Shown here one piece after another: positions 45,270-60,000 of a stretch of 64,000 nucleotides of DNA (position 1 is its first letter; each line of letters starts with the position of its first letter). Made by a program: the position numbers and the translations under genes. The stretch is from Cladocopium goreaui (taxonomy: Eukaryota; Sar; Dinophyceae; Suessiales; Symbiodiniaceae), in assembly GCA_947184155.2 (NCBI GenBank), contig CAMXCT020001654.1, forward strand, positions 62,001 to 126,000. Direction: 5' to 3'. The notes beneath the pieces are model-generated. The model did not search any database and was not told the origin of the DNA. It worked only from the letters and a program-made list of their open reading frames with translations.

Positions 45270-45610
45270 TACATGTTCTTACTGGCACATCTTCTGGCAT
45301 TCTATCTGACATATCTTCTGACATTCTATTTGGCATTCTATCTGGCATATCTTCTGGCATATCTTCTGGCATGGCATTCTATCTGGCATATCTTCTGGCA
45401 TTCTATCTGGCATATCTTCTGGCATTCTATCTGACATTCTATCTGGCATATCTTCTGGCATTCTGATATGGCAGGGCATTATATCTGGCATATCTTCTGG
45501 CATTCTATCTGGGCATACCTTCTGGCATTCTATCTGGCAGGGCATTCTATCTGGCATATCTTCTGGAATATCTTCTGGCATATCTTCTGGCATATCTTCT
45601 GGCATAGGGA
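45270..45610. repeat. Minisatellite TCTTCTGGCATTCTATCTGGCATA
   Basis: More than a dozen imperfect copies of CTGGCATATCTTCTGGCATT and CTGGCATTCTATCTGGCATA. Found only in unit 2 of the duplication. Confidence 0.9.
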
Positions 45611-45840
45611 CATTTTAGAGGTCCGGCAGGGAACACTGGCGGGATACTCGCGGTTGAGGTCCGGCAGGGAACACTGGGCGTGGATGGTCGTGGTTGAGGT
45701 CCGGCAGGGAACACTGGGCGTGGATGGTCGTGGTTGAGGTCCGGCAGGGAACACGCGGTTGAGGTCCGGCAGGGACACTCGTGGATGGTCGTGTTGAGGT
45801 CCGGCAGGGAACACTGTGGACGAGGTCCGGCAGAGAAACG
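45611..45840. repeat. Minisatellite of about 40 bp (GGTCCGGCAGGGAACACTGG)
   Basis: About seven GC-rich units of GAGGTCCGGCAGGGAACACT plus GGGCGTGGATGGTCGTGGTT, some shortened. One related unit survives in unit 1 at 42780-42845. It is followed by a purine-rich GACGAGGAC tract (45841-45950). Confidence 0.85.
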
Positions 45841-46090
45841 GGACGACGAGGACGACGAGGACGACGAGGAGACAAGGACGACAAGGAGGACGAGGAGGAC
45901 GAGGAGGAGAGGAGGAGAGGAGGAGGAGGAGGAGGACGAGGCAGGAGGAGGCAACTGACATAAAATCTAACAACCCTCACCTGGCAGGTGGGGAAAAACA
46001 ATAGTAGAAATAATAAGAATGATGATGATAATGATAGTGATAATGATACTGGCAATGGTAATAATCAGCTGAAATAATATGACATAAAAT

Positions 46091-46134
<44 letters not shown>

Positions 46135-47638
46135 AATGAGAATGATACTGGCAATGATAATAATCACCTGAAATAAAATGACCTTTGAAGCACAAGCAAA
46201 CGGAACATAAAACATCATGAACATAATTTGATATAATGCAGGTTGCACTGTCTGTGATTTATATGTGTATAGTTGTATATATATATATATTCACAGCATA
46301 AAACTGGAAACAAAGAGCAATCACCGGGGATCATCATCTATATTATGAAAGGGCACACCACCTATAGAAAATGGGAGGGCAAATCGAGACTATAGATGAC
46401 ATACTGTCATTCACAAATGATTTTACAGAAGTTGGTTGATCCATGTTGATCCCACATATCCATACACATCCAACCATGTTAGATACAACCTTAAGTTTAA
46501 GTATAGAGACTTTGAAAATGATGATACACTTACCTAACTCGATTCCGGGGATTTCCCTTGTTTTCCTATCCAGCCAAGACTATATATACATCAACCAAGA
46601 CCATACCATTTCCTAGCTCCAGGGCATTCCAGGGCTCAAATGGTTCCCAGATTACAACCAAACTTCAAACCCAAGCTAGGTCAACAGTGCTCTCCGGTTT
46701 GCTCGTCTCTGAGTAGTCACCGTTGCTCGCATTTTTGGTTCTTTCGATGTGCGTGAAATGCGAAACATAGACGTAAACACACACACACACACACGTGTGT
46801 GTGCATCATGTGTGCGTTTGCATTCTGTAAACCATGCGTAAATACAGAATTACACAGAGGTAACCTGTATAGTGTAAGAAACACAATGCCATCAACCTAC
46901 CATTTGGGGAGGATAGTTGCTACCCATAGTGATCTTAGGGATGATAGGGTACTCCTGTCCATCCCATGGTTTCGTGTTCTATTTTACCGTAAGAAAAGGC
47001 CGGCATCGGCCATTTTGAGAAAACTCCCTTCGTCCCTTCGTATCGTTGTTTTATTATAGCCCCATCATTAATATATCGTATTCAGTATACCAAGGATCAC
47101 CCAGATTTCTTTTCAAGCATACATATATATTCTATATAAGTACTATTAATAAGTAGCTGGATGACATATATGCAACATGACGTCGTGGTAAGGTGGTGCC
47201 ACATGTTACGTAACTGGTGTGCCACTATCGACCTGTATCGCTGGCAGGCTATTAATAAATGTAGGTCGTCATCACCACCTATGACTAGCTAGATGTCTGT
47301 TGCTTTTTTCTCTTACATCTGTATGATACATGTTATCCAAGCCGTTTTTGGTAAGATTGTGAACCCTCTTGGGCAGCGTTCAATTTTCCTGTGTCATGCC
47401 ATTTTTCCGGTTGAAAAAAACTGCCATAATGGATTGTGATAGACCACAAGAAAAGTGGGTAGTATCTGATCCCCATCTTAGACATGCCTAAGGGGTCAAA
47501 AAAAAAAATCACTATAGATTTTTCAAATGGTGGATTTTCCATTGGGAAAATGGGTAACGCCTTAAACAAACCCAGGTAATCATCAACCATAATATCAGTT
47601 GTATCAAAAAATATTCCCATCTTTGGATGGACAGGCGC

Positions 47639-47692
47639 CTGGCCACAAAGGTGCTTCAAGAGCTTGTCGTTGGCCGCCTTCATGGCCTCCTG
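47639..47692 (-). CDS. Exon candidate duplicated in tandem (AMKAANDKLLKHLCGQ), copy 2
   Basis: Identical to 44378-44431 over the 18 codons. The unit carries one extra T (an A on the coding strand) just outside the assumed acceptor. If the exon began further upstream, the two copies would be out of frame with one another. Confidence 0.5.
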
Positions 47693-49397
47693 CTTTCCTT
47701 GCGGAGTTCTTCAGACATCAATACGGGTCAGTGGTTAAAAATGGTGAATACTGGTAAATAATGTTTATATAATACTGGTTATTACAAAGATGTTTAATTG
47801 TTATTTACTATGTTGTTTATTGATAATATAATGGTTTTAAATTATGAATGGCTGGTTGGTGGTTTCAAGCCATCTGAAAAATATGCTCGTCAGTTGGGAT
47901 GATGACAATCCCAACTGAATGGAAAAATAATCTAAATGTTCCAAACCACCAACCAGCAAATGTTTCATCACATTCTTATGTCATCCCCATCGGTCCCATG
48001 GGTTACCTCATCAGATTTCTACATCATGAACTGGTTGGTGGTTTCAACCCCTCTGAAACATATTAGTCAAATGGGAAGGATTATCCCATATATTATGGAA
48101 AATAAAACATGTTCAAAACCACCAACCAGATGACATCTATGAGACAAAACCCTGGTACCTGGATAGTACACCAACATAGCTGGTCAATGGATGGTTACTC
48201 CCCAAAAATATGGAAATAATAGGTTGTGACCCATCCCTATATTCCAAAACAAAACAATCTGAGTGGGGATCTTGGGCCCAAGGCAACGGTGAAATCTTCC
48301 ACGCCCTGCAGCCCCGCAGGGCAACATTGGGGAGTTCACCCCGGAAACCATGGGATGTTCCGAAATTTGGGCTCCTGCAACTGCTTGGTGGGGCGTTTTA
48401 TCCATCCAAAAATAGTGAGTCTACTATGGTTTACTATGGTTTACTATGGTTTGCTGGTTGGTGGTGTGTTTTAACCATCTTGAAAAATATTAGAGTTCGT
48501 CAATATTTTGGAAGGATGACATCCCATATATGAAATGGAAAATAGAAAAACATGAAACCACCAAATCCTGCAATTTGTCCATTCCAACCCATTGATAATC
48601 CATCGATTTTGAATGAAACAAAAACATGATGACTATTCACCCACAACTATGCCACAGTTCGCCCGACCTACCCACCTTTCGTTTTGAATCCGAGAGAAAG
48701 AAGTGCGTTGCACATGTTTTAGGATCCCTTCCCGGTCAAAATACCATGGATGATCACTGGGTTTGTGAAAGGGAATGGGAAACTGTGGGTTTAAACCATC
48801 CTCAAAAAATAGATAAAAAATATAAGTGTCCTCCGGCAATCAAACTGGGCCATGGAAGATCCACCATTTAATAGATGTTTTTTCCAATTAAACCCACCAT
48901 GTAGAGGGGATTTCCAATTGCCATGTTGGATTACTCGGGGATATATATATATATATATATACGTATATACGTCATATGTGGTATTCCCAGGCTTTTTACA
49001 AATCTCCTTTCCGGGTACTGTCTTTTGTTTAAACCAGCCGGTGGTATTTGGCTTTAGCGGTGGATGTGTTTCTTTGGGATCTTTTTAACCCACCAGTTGT
49101 TGGGAGGGACTTGAACCATGACACAAGCTTATTTCTACTTAGATCTGCCTTGAAGTTTGTTGAGAGGCTATAGTAATTGAATGGGTTGTATCACTCTAAA
49201 ATTGGGTCTATACTCTATACCGTATCATAAATGATATCTTCTCAGCTATGAACCATAGCCCGTTGGTACTCAGTTGACTAACAACGCCCATCCCAAGTTG
49301 AGGGAAAGGTCGTGAAGGCCAACAAGCTGAGCTTCGCGGCACTCCATTGCTCGTTTTCTCCATTTTAAAATGACCCTCCCGCCGGCGGGTTTTGCAC

Positions 49398-49451
49398 CCA
49401 GCAGGGGGATGTGAGAGTTCGCGCCCTCGGAGACCGCTGTGCTGGAAATGG
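49398..49451 (-). CDS. Paralog A, upstream exon candidate (ISSTAVSEGANSHIPLL)
   Basis: The acceptor GCCGCAG is followed by 2 bases, ISSTAVSEGANSHIPLL and 1 base, with a GTGCAA donor. Third positions are nearly all C or G. Other frames are open, so the frame is a judgement. Confidence 0.5.
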
Positions 49452-50439
49452 CTGCGGCGAGAATTCACAAGTGCATGGCTGACTTTGGTTACCTTGCAAA
49501 TCACTGATTGTCGGCCTATGATTCCCCAGCTTCAATTGGATTTCAAGTCTGTCTATATATATATATGTGTGTATATATATATATATACACGAATAAATAA
49601 ATATATATATATATGTGTGTGTGTATTTAAACAATGCACATACTGTATGGGCCAATGCTGGGCGTTTGCCATCACTTTTCCCTTGCTGATCATTTGTAAT
49701 TCATTCATTTCAACGGCGGTAACAGGAGTCGGGGGCTTTTGGCAACCTAGGTTGGCTGGCCCAAGCCCACACAACAATTCATTGACTGATTGGGATTTTT
49801 GGATTTTCATCCCAGCTAGCATGGGAAACTGAATGCGTTGAAAACACCTAGCAGTTACAGTAGGGTCTTTTTCGCAATATTGCCCTCCCAGCTGTAAGTT
49901 GGTTTATAATAATTTAATATAGCCCATTACAAACTGTACTTATCAGTATCATGTAGTATCAAAAGCCTTAAAGTTATTCGAGTATATTGGAGTTAGGATC
50001 CAACTTAGCTATCGTTTGGGAGCCTCACTTTAAAAAAACATTATTTAAGCGGATTCTTCAGTGTCTGATTGATTGACTAAGTAGTTGCATGATCTTGGAA
50101 GGATCCCTGGGCCGAAGGATCCCTGGGCCCCCTTACATTCTTCACAATTGCACCCTGTTTTCATTTAGAGTCTGAGGATTGCCCCATCGATTCTGATCAG
50201 TTCATGCATACATATATGTATATATATATATATTACATACAAATACATATTCTAAATATTATATATATAAATGGAATATTACTATATAATAGTACTATAT
50301 AATAGTACTAGTTGCAATAATGATGATGATTAATTATACATATATGCATATATATATATATACAGTTATATATATATATATATCCCAAATCACATTCAAC
50401 TCGGAGTCATTAGTTTATTTCATGGCCAAAATCATCGCA

Positions 50440-50511
50440 TAGCTCTGCAACTCTGCAACGTTTTCTTTTCAGAGCACGCATCTGCGCGGCCGCGCTGAGT
50501 CTCCGTGCAGC
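50440..50511 (-). CDS. Possible 5' exon of paralog A (basic, AAQMRALKRKRC)
   Basis: The minus-strand frame LAARRLSAAAQMRALKRKRC is GC-rich and strongly basic. It contains an ATG at 50481-50479. The frame continues RVAELCDDFGHEIN to a TAA, so a donor must lie before that if it belongs to paralog A. Its place just downstream of the end of paralog B fits a first exon. Exact limits are unknown. Confidence 0.4.
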
Positions 50512-51133
50512 AAGTATGTCAGTCGTGACGCAACACGTTTACGGCTGTTGAGACCAGGCAAAATCAATGATGACCACTACTGTACTTGGTTGGGGGTGTC
50601 TGACATTGGGATGTATCCCAAAATTACGATTTGAATAGGGAACATGAACGCTATACAATGACGGCAACAGGAATGAAGCCATAAAACTGGGGTATATAGC
50701 CAGCAATTTTGCTGAGAGGATAATATGTAATCATAGCCCAGCCACTTTCGTTACAAACTCTTGGCTTTTAATGGGCATCAAATGGCTAAGAAAATAGTGC
50801 AAGAATATCAAGGGGGGATGACGATGACTATCGGGGGTTTACTATGGGAAGTTGATGGAGTAAAGTTACAATCCACAACATACATGTCAACCCCGGATGA
50901 GACTAAACCATTGTTTTGAAATTAGGGGGTGCTCCTCCAATAGTCATTTCATCTGATACTTTTTCATGGCACCCTCCCACTTAAACAGCCGTTTGGGGTT
51001 TATTAATCCAGGGATGACATTATAAATCATCAGGTGATGGCAATATAGAACTAACCATGTCAACACACGATCAATGACCCCCGGATTGGAAAACGGTGGT
51101 GAACCTGAACCCCACTTGGGATCCATTGGCCGA

Positions 51134-51372
51134 TCATGTATCCAAAATGTTCCATAAAACTTTCATATTTCCACAGTAACCGTAATGTTCCAAAATGTTC
51201 CAAAATGTATCCAAAATGTTCCAAACTGTTCCAAATGTATCCAAATGTGTCATCACAATTTCATGTCCTCCCCACTTACCATGTGTTACCTCATCAGATT
51301 TCCACCTTTTTTCAATCATGTCTCGGTGCAGTTTCTCTACCTGGTCTCCACCGTTGTGGTCGACCTCATCCG
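51134..51372 (-). CDS. Paralog B, last exon with extended tail
   Basis: After GGCAAG the exon shares CGGATGAGGTCG with paralog A, then diverges and stays open for about 79 codons. The tail includes [20 protein letters not shown] and ends in a segment translated from an AATGTTCCAA repeat ([12 protein letters not shown]). A GT donor (CCAG then GTAGAG) at 51331 offers an alternative short form. Confidence 0.5.
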
Positions 51373-54018
51373 CTTGCCACCCAGAAACTCTCCGAAACTG
51401 CGCTGGGGTTGTGCCGACAATGCTGAAGGCAAGTGGAGGCTGCAAGATGAAGGACTTGCGAAGTTGTTTGGTAAGTTAGTTGAGCTGGTTGGAAGAAACA
51501 TGGATGTGCCATGGGGTAAACTAACTTCATCTAACTCAGATGCGGAAAACACATGTTTTCCCCAAGAGAATAATCTACAAATGAAATGTCTACATGGTTG
51601 ATGTTCCACATCTATGTTAGTTTACCTAGGGCAAGCACACTAACGTCAAGTTTAATTTGCACTTGCACGCCCCCTCCCGGAAAAAAGTAATGAACAATGT
51701 TCACATGTATATATATATATATAATTATATATACATATATATATATAACATGTATGTGTGTATACGTATGATTATAAGTATAGTTTGCTAGGTTTGTTTC
51801 TTAGTGGGTTAACGATTAACGGAAGTTCATGCTGGATATATCTCTATTGGATGGATGGGTGCATTTTCAAATTTATGGAGAGGGAAAAGCACTTACGGTG
51901 CCTCCCGTGCATAGAGTCTTGCTTTCAATAATTAGCAGCCTGTTTCTTGCGGCAATCTTCAATGAAAACTTCAGGCTCATCTGACTATCAACGTGTTTTA
52001 AACAGTATGCATTAAAAAAAACATTTTATATTTAGACTATATATGACATAAATATTTACATAAGCAATATATATATATGTGATATCCCAACGCTTACAGC
52101 TCCACTGCACATGAATGTTGCTTCCGGATTGGAAACGGCACATTGAAATGTGCCGAAAACTGTCTGAAAAATGAACTTCTAGAGCCCTATAGAGCTGGCG
52201 ACCTACGCTGTACACATCGTTCAAAGGACCGGGACCGGCTCTGAAGCATCCTGGTGAAATTTCCGAAAGGGGAATAGATAGTGGTCCTTTCTTACTAATT
52301 GACATTGGTAATCAGATAATTACATGCAATCATATTCAATATGATCCAATATGATCCAATATATCGCCATCTCAACAACCTTTGTGAATTTGCACAAACA
52401 AAACCTAGGGATTTGCAGTTTCATCACCATTCACGTTTCTAGACTCATCATGCAGTAATTAGCATTTTTGGTCTTATCAGTTTGCAGTAAGACCTGCTCT
52501 CAAAGAGGTCCTAGGCCAGTGATTCTTTCACAGAATGCACTCCTCCCTATACTAGTAAAATCAGAAATCATCCCAGCAGAATCAACGATTTGACCAGTTT
52601 GGTTTCTGGAGCCAAGGCGTTCATCTCGGACGTTCGTCTAAAACCATGCGTACGTCTGGCGATTGGTTGAACCCGACGCCATGGAACCCATGGAACCACC
52701 AGCTGAGAGGGTGAACCACGCTGCAGGTATTTTTCATGTTCAGCAGAGCTGCTATGTGGGATGGAATCGTGGCTTAACTTAGATACCCGGAAAATTTAAA
52801 GAACAAAGCAATCTCTAACTGGATATGACACGGTCAGTCTATTCCTCCATTTCTGGCTATAAAGCCACCCATGAAGCCACCGAATCCAGACTGACCCAGA
52901 ATCATCGCACCTGGTTCCCTGGCTATCCTTGAATGCAAGGACAGAACGCTGCCAGGTTTCTCTTCCTTGGACACGGATGAAGGGCATGAGAAACACGAGG
53001 ATTCCGGGCTGACCAAGTGGTGCCATCCCCCATGTCTAAACTTGTTGCAAAAAGCGAGGCATGCAACGCAACCAGCAGGATTGCGGCAGTTCCAATCATA
53101 GTCTAGCTATGTCTAGTTGCTTGAACCACAGAGAAACTCTTCAGCACCTTTTCGGTGATACCAACATGACACTTCCTATTATATATAGTAAGAACATATA
53201 TAGCGCATAACATATGTAATATTTACATATATATATATATAAATATTATTTTATAATTTATACAGTAATAGACAAACATCAAAAATACAACATAGCTTAA
53301 AAAAAAATAAAATTTATTATGACAACCAGCCACTTGGAATTTACAAACATCCGGCCGGCGCCCATGTAAATATTGCTAAATGTCCAGCGCAGGAATTTGC
53401 TGGCATACTTCTGCATGATCGCAAATTCTTTGGACGACTGCCCTGTGGCCTTGGGACTAGGCCAATATTTGGGCCAGGGAGGAGAAACGGACGGAGAAAG
53501 AAACCCGTTCTCCCACATATCAATTTTTTTAACATTGCCCAAATGGCCATATTTGACCAAGCTGAATGAAATACGAACAATGCTCAATCTATATATAGGT
53601 GTATATATATATATATATATATATACGACTTAATATGATAAGTTTGGGAACATGGACTTTATTCGCGCCATGAAAGCTGGATCGCTTCTAAAACAGTCAG
53701 GTGGAGGGTTGCTGGCTTTGCTCCAAAAACATCGGTGATTGACTTCAAGTGCTTGGCGATTGATAAAAGCTTAGCCTGGTGCATCATGTGGCAAATTGAA
53801 CCATAAACCGAACCTGTCATTTCAGACTGGTTTCTACCAACCACACATTTCTTTTGAACATGGGGATGGTGTATGATTGGGTTCAAAATATGAAATCTCC
53901 AGCAAACTATGTACAAGAACTGTCAGCCATGATGCTTATATTGGGGTGAGGCTAGCTCCCTTGTGAGGTTCATTTCCAATATCTTATATAAATGTACATA
54001 TATATGTATATAAACAAT

Positions 54019-54050
<32 letters not shown>

Positions 54051-57000
54051 CAGATAGACAGATAGACAGATAGACAGATAGACAGATAGACAGATAGACA
54101 GATAGACAGATAGACAGATAGACAGATAGATAGATAGATAGATAGATAGATATATATGTTATGTGGGTCTACACATATACAAATGTACACAGATACTGTA
54201 ATATATATATATATAATATACATATATATATATATGACTATCAAACTATGAGAATCAATATTTACAGATAGAAACCACGAGGTTCTGTGCACTGGACCTT
54301 GCTGACACAACGCGGAATCACCTTTGGCTGCTTTGCCCATCTTCGCCCATTTCCCACTGAAATTGTCACTTCAACAAGCCCAGTACCTGGTATCCCTGGT
54401 AGGTGGGGTTACAATCCACTTATTATGTGGGACAGCGGAGGACCCACCATGGTTTCCTTCGTGGGATCCTTCAAGTACCCCATTTTCAGAGGCCCAGGTG
54501 GCATCCACCACCATAGTCATCGCCGTGAACATGGCCACAACACCGGCGGCGTTGGCCAAGACCTCTTCGCCCGCGGCATCCTTCAGAGCCTGGACGCATC
54601 CTGCACGGCGGACCGGTGATTTACGCGGGATCCTCCACGGTCTCTTTAGAGGCTCTGTGCCCTTAAAAGGGTTCCCGTATACCAAGGGGCTTCCTGTGTA
54701 CATTTGATCCCCCAGATGAAGCCCCCAGATTAAGGGGATCCGGGAAGCCTTCCTGTGCACCCTTCCAGGGCCATTGGTGCCATTGTGAAAATTGTTGATT
54801 TTTCACCAAATGGGCATCTCAAGAATGTGGAGAAAGGGATTCCCACATGGGAACACATCAATGGGACTGCTGTTTCTGATCTCGTTGGATTGTATACGAG
54901 AGCAAGATAATAAAGGGTATACGAGAGCGTCTAGAGAGACCCTCCAAAAACGTGAAAGAGCGACACACTAAGTCATGATTGGTCTCAAAAATGGCATAAC
55001 ATGGCCACAGAATGGCAATTATTTGTTTTCGGAAGATGAGTGAAAAAGCCTCACATGTTCAGTTACCGATTTTGAAACAGAGCCAGTTGTATCTGTGAGT
55101 CTTGGCTCCAAACTACTCAAATCACCGTTAATCCTACAAACCCAGGGATGCCCTGCAACCAGCAATGATGGGCGGCTCAGGCAATTCACCATTTATCGCG
55201 GAACTTAGCTAGTCAGGTGTTTCCCCTTTTCAGTGAGACATGCTCAACACATCTGCCATTCACATCCATTCACCAAAGTTGACCCCTGGTAAACCAAAAT
55301 ATAGTTACTGAACATGGAGCATTATAGATCTGGGTAAATTAAAATAATTCACTGACCTGAATTAAGGCCATTTGGGGATGATTTCTCATGATTCCAGTGA
55401 GGTCGCAGTGAGGTCGTTATAATTTACCCAGATGGACCATTTAAATTTATAGATATTTTATAGATGATTTCCCTATGGAAAATGCTTATGGTTCATGGTT
55501 AAAGCCCTTAAATCTTCAGCTCAGCATCTGTCAATGCGCTGCCGTGGGCTTGGTGCCCCGGGCTCAGCGGGCAAACGTTCATCTGCCATGGCACTACCTG
55601 AGAATCTGAGTCCCAGTTGGTAACTCATTGTGCACATGGGGATCTATCATGATCTATCTACAGCTGTCTGTCTACCTACCTAAGTATTCTACATTCACTA
55701 TGTTCAAGTGTTCTTTGAATCTTATTTGCACCTAAAACTGTCTATAACTCTATAGCTGGCTGTGGATATGATTCTCCTTACTAACTGGGATGCACATCCG
55801 AAAAAACGGATGTCTATTCCTTCTGGCATTCCTGTGTTCACCTCAAAGAACCAGCACTCTAAGGAACACTGGTAAAGTCAATCAGTATCATTCACACCTG
55901 ATGGGTCAAAATCTGTGAAATTATGTGAAATTACCTTCCCATATGACTTGGGGAATAAACATCCATCAATCAGCTATGACTATGACCAGTCGGGTACCAT
56001 CCGGTACCAGACTTTTCACCCAGCAACCTAGATCCACCATGAGTTGCACATCACGGTGTAGCCGGTCTCCAAACAGCAAAGCAGTATCTCTCATCATGAT
56101 ATGGCCGTCCCGTCAGAAAACACAATGAATTCCAGTCGTGTAGGCTGACGCAATGCTCTCCATGTCCTTAGTCTATCTTCGCACCCTTGGTGCCCAGGTG
56201 CCATATTGGGATATTTGCAGACCAGTTGGAAAAGGGATAGTCAGCCTGGTGACAAAGTCCTCAAAGTGATGGTTATCTCTTCCTTCAGCGGGTTACAACC
56301 CTGGTTCCTGAACTGACGGATTTGGGATATCTCCAGGTCCTGAAAGAAGCTCAAATGCTACCATCCCCCAACTATCAGACTGGACCCCGAGAATCGCTCA
56401 TTCCAAGGTAGTAGTCTAACCTCTCATTTGTCAGAGCCTATGTTTGTAGGAGGGACAGTAGCATCCTATTGATGATGGAATTTGGAAAACGCATGTGCTA
56501 TGTGTACCTGAGTTAGCAGGGACGCTTAATCACCAAGTTTTGTCTCGGTTGTACAAAGCATAATGTAGATGAATTGATGAGCGGCGAGACAAACATATAT
56601 AATAATAATATACAAATTACAACTGCGATATGGCCCCAATTTAATGTCAATTCTGGCATTGACTAAAGGCCAAACGTGGGGAACCTGCTCTTAGGTCACA
56701 GTGACGGCGCGGCTGATCTTGGATCCCGGAAAGGGTTTCATTTGGAAGATTGCAAAATTCCTCGGCCCGGCTGCAAGGCTGGATGTAGCTGGAGATTTGA
56801 ATCAGTGCTTTTCTGGACATGCACAGTGGCACTGTATACCCAATAAGAAACCATCCCCACTATTCTCAGAAATGGGTGGTAAACATCATCCCCAATTGGT
56901 AGGTTTATCCTTGGGTTTACCAAACAATGAGTTTGGAGTTGTTTCTGAATTGCTGAATTTCTATTCCAAGTCGAAGCTTGGTGAGGCGTCAGCGTAAGTC

Positions 57001-60000
57001 GCAGGTCGACTTCAAGATGGTTCTAGGTGTGGGGAACTCACGCGAATTCTAGTTGTGGGTGGCACGCATCACCCAGTGCAAATGTATGCCCATCTCGGTG
57101 AGTTTGACTCGTTATGTTGCTTGGAATCAAATTCAATTCTTGTCGGTTGAATCCACACTTGTGTTCGTTAATCCCCATGTTCGCTTACAAGACAAAGGCA
57201 TGTCCTTGGTCCAAACCTCTTCAAATGTGTTGGAATATATTTCAATGATAGTCAACACGTTGAGTCATGATATTAATGTCGTCATTGTGGTAAAGCCAAC
57301 AAACCGACGATTTGGGGCTGAGTCTTGCAAATCATTGATTTTTGAATCTTGGTTTTTAAACATGCAATACTCAAAGGTTTCCAACAGCTCCACCATATCT
57401 GGTAGATGGCTTCTGACCGACTCCTCCGACTGTGCTGTTTCAAAGGCGCGGGGGGTACGCCACGGAACTCCAATGGAACCTGTTGCGACGTCGCCAAGAG
57501 GTCATGACTGAAGCCCCATGGACTTTGGTCCCTACGAAATGTGGTGAAATCTCAAGAAATTCCCTACTAAACCATGATTTCGTTGGGTGTTTCATATGGG
57601 GAAGGGATTACTCATTACTCCCCCCTGGCAAGCCCCCCATTTCATGGGAAGATTTCATGGGAAACCCAGGCGACCCAACATCTTGGTCTCTGCAAAAATG
57701 CCAGACATTGTACCTTCAACAAGCTGTCCTACCTCGTCAAAAACTGATTCCAGTCATATTTGAATAAGATTTGTGTGTGTATGTCTATGCATGCATGCAT
57801 GCATGCATGCATGGATGGATGGATGGATGGATGGATGAAAGGATGTAAGTATGTACGCTACATATAATTGCATATACATCCTCACACACACATGTGTGTG
57901 TCTACCTTCCCCCGACCACACCAAGTCGAACTTCCAGGGCACTTCAAGAATCCGAGTGCGCTTATTGTTGTGGCAAGCAGACATGATATTCCAACATATT
58001 CCAACAAATGGCTGGGTATACCCCAGGAAAACATCTAACTAACTTGTTGGATCTTTTTGGTACCATGTTTTCAGACAAAACCAACATGTTCCAATACGTC
58101 CCAACATATTTAAAAACAAAACCTTCCCCCAATCTTAAATACCCCTCGGAACGAGACCTTGGTCTGGTATTGGATCTCTTGATTTTGGGGCCCCTTTTTT
58201 GGGGCGCATTGGGAATTTCACTGGCTAATAGATGGTTAAACTATGATAAGTTACCAAATGAAACCACCGTTTTTGGTGATTAAGCAACCTATCCACCTAA
58301 TTATTATAGCATTGTTACCCTCGGGGACTCAAACGTGGCTAGATGGAACATCCCCTATTCTTCCCTCTAAACCTCCACGAAACCAAGGAATTTTCCAGCC
58401 ACCTTTGAGGACACCAAAGGCTACTTAATGTTCCAACATCCAACGACAAGTCGTGGCCCAAGTAACCAATGGTAAGCTGTCGTCAACGCTCCCTCCTTAG
58501 GGACGGACAGGACGGATATTCTCTCAGCACCGAGTTCGAGTTCTGGGGAGATTTTTGTTGGGTGTCATGTGGATAAAACATGGTAAAACAATAAACTACC
58601 CATCTGAGAATGGTTTCTACATACCACCTAGTAAAAATGGTGATTTGGGGGATGGTTTACTATTGTTTTGACCACATTACCCCAAAACCATTGGCTTTCC
58701 CATTGAAATTTTGATACCCTCAGCCTCCAGCGTCCTCAAACATGGCTAGAACATCGCACATAAAGGGAGTTTACAGCTGGGAAAAACATCGAAGTACATG
58801 GGTGATTTCCGGCAAGTATGCTTGATTACCAGATCGCCAATTTTTGATAATTTGGGGGTACCCACTTTGGGGTATCACCCGAATAGAAACAACGGTCATT
58901 GGAAGTGTCTCCACTTGCCACCCATGATACCAGACGGGGATTCACCATCCCCCTTTTCTGAAGGTGATCCCAAAAAAACAATTGCCGTGGAGGATGCTTT
59001 TAAATGCTTTGCCCTCTGGTAAACGTTTACATAATTATGGAAAATCACCATTCTTAATGGGTAAATCCACTTTAAATCACCATGTTCAATAGCTATGTTA
59101 GTTCACCAGAGGGTAAAAGATCCTGAGTGGGTGTGTCTGAAAATGGAATTTGAAAAACGCCAGCATCCACCAACATATCATATTACTACGGAACATGACG
59201 ATAAACCACTGGACTCTGGAGATAGCTTATTTTCCACCCAAAGCCAAGTAGTGGATGTTTGTTGTTAAGAAGCTCTTACCCTCTGGTAAACTAACATAGC
59301 TATGGAAAATTGCACATTTATAGATGGTTTACCTACTAACAAATGGTGATTTTGTAGCTATGTTAGTTTACCAGAGGGTAATCACCTCTCGATGATCTTT
59401 ATAAATTCATGAGAATACACATGAAACCGGCGGCATCACCGGCATGATGTAGCAAGGCACCCACTTGCTGTTGGGATTATCTGGCCGGCTCATGCCAGCC
59501 ATCACTGGGCTCCTCTCCATGCCCAACCTCGAAACATGAAACATCCGCGCCCTGGGCCTGGGATTCTCAACAAAAATGAATATTTATATATATATATACT
59601 CTCATCCGGTTGTAATATTTGTTTGGCAATAATAACAATAACAACAATAATATAATAATCATGAAACACAGTAACAATAAAAACAATAATAGTAACACAC
59701 GACAAATAACCAGTAATAATAATATTTAATCAATACTAATGGTTGAAAATAATGATTGAAAAAATGATTTAACAATAATCATGGTAGTAATGGTTCTTAA
59801 TAATGGATCCTTAATGGATCTTGATGGGATAACCAATGGGATTTACCAGTGTCATCTGTCATCAAATGTGGCTGGCTCGGAAACACCTGAACTGAATGTT
59901 TCTTTTTTCAATGAGAAAAACGTAGAACAAACCGGACAAAAACATTGCCATGCTTGATTGCCGGAGGGTATATCCTTACATTACCAAAAAGTGTATATAT

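Larger units (their letters stand above)
44956..48216. repeat. Large tandem duplication, unit 2, with internal expansion
   Basis: Repeats unit 1 but is about 850 bases longer because minisatellites at 45270-45950 are expanded. The duplicated exon candidates lie at 45091-45148 and 47639-47692. Confidence 0.9.

Noticed and set aside
57432..57510. Plus-strand coding at the FHWSSVAYP micro-exon (GGYATELQW, also similar at 32003-32032)
   Set aside because: The plus frame also shows silent differences, but the AG acceptor, GC donor and exon phases fit only the minus strand in both copies.
57905..57960. Minus-strand frame [13 protein letters not shown] as a further exon of paralog B
   Set aside because: It has plausible splice sites, but the neighbouring exons already join in phase, its own phase does not fit, and no clear counterpart exists in paralog A.
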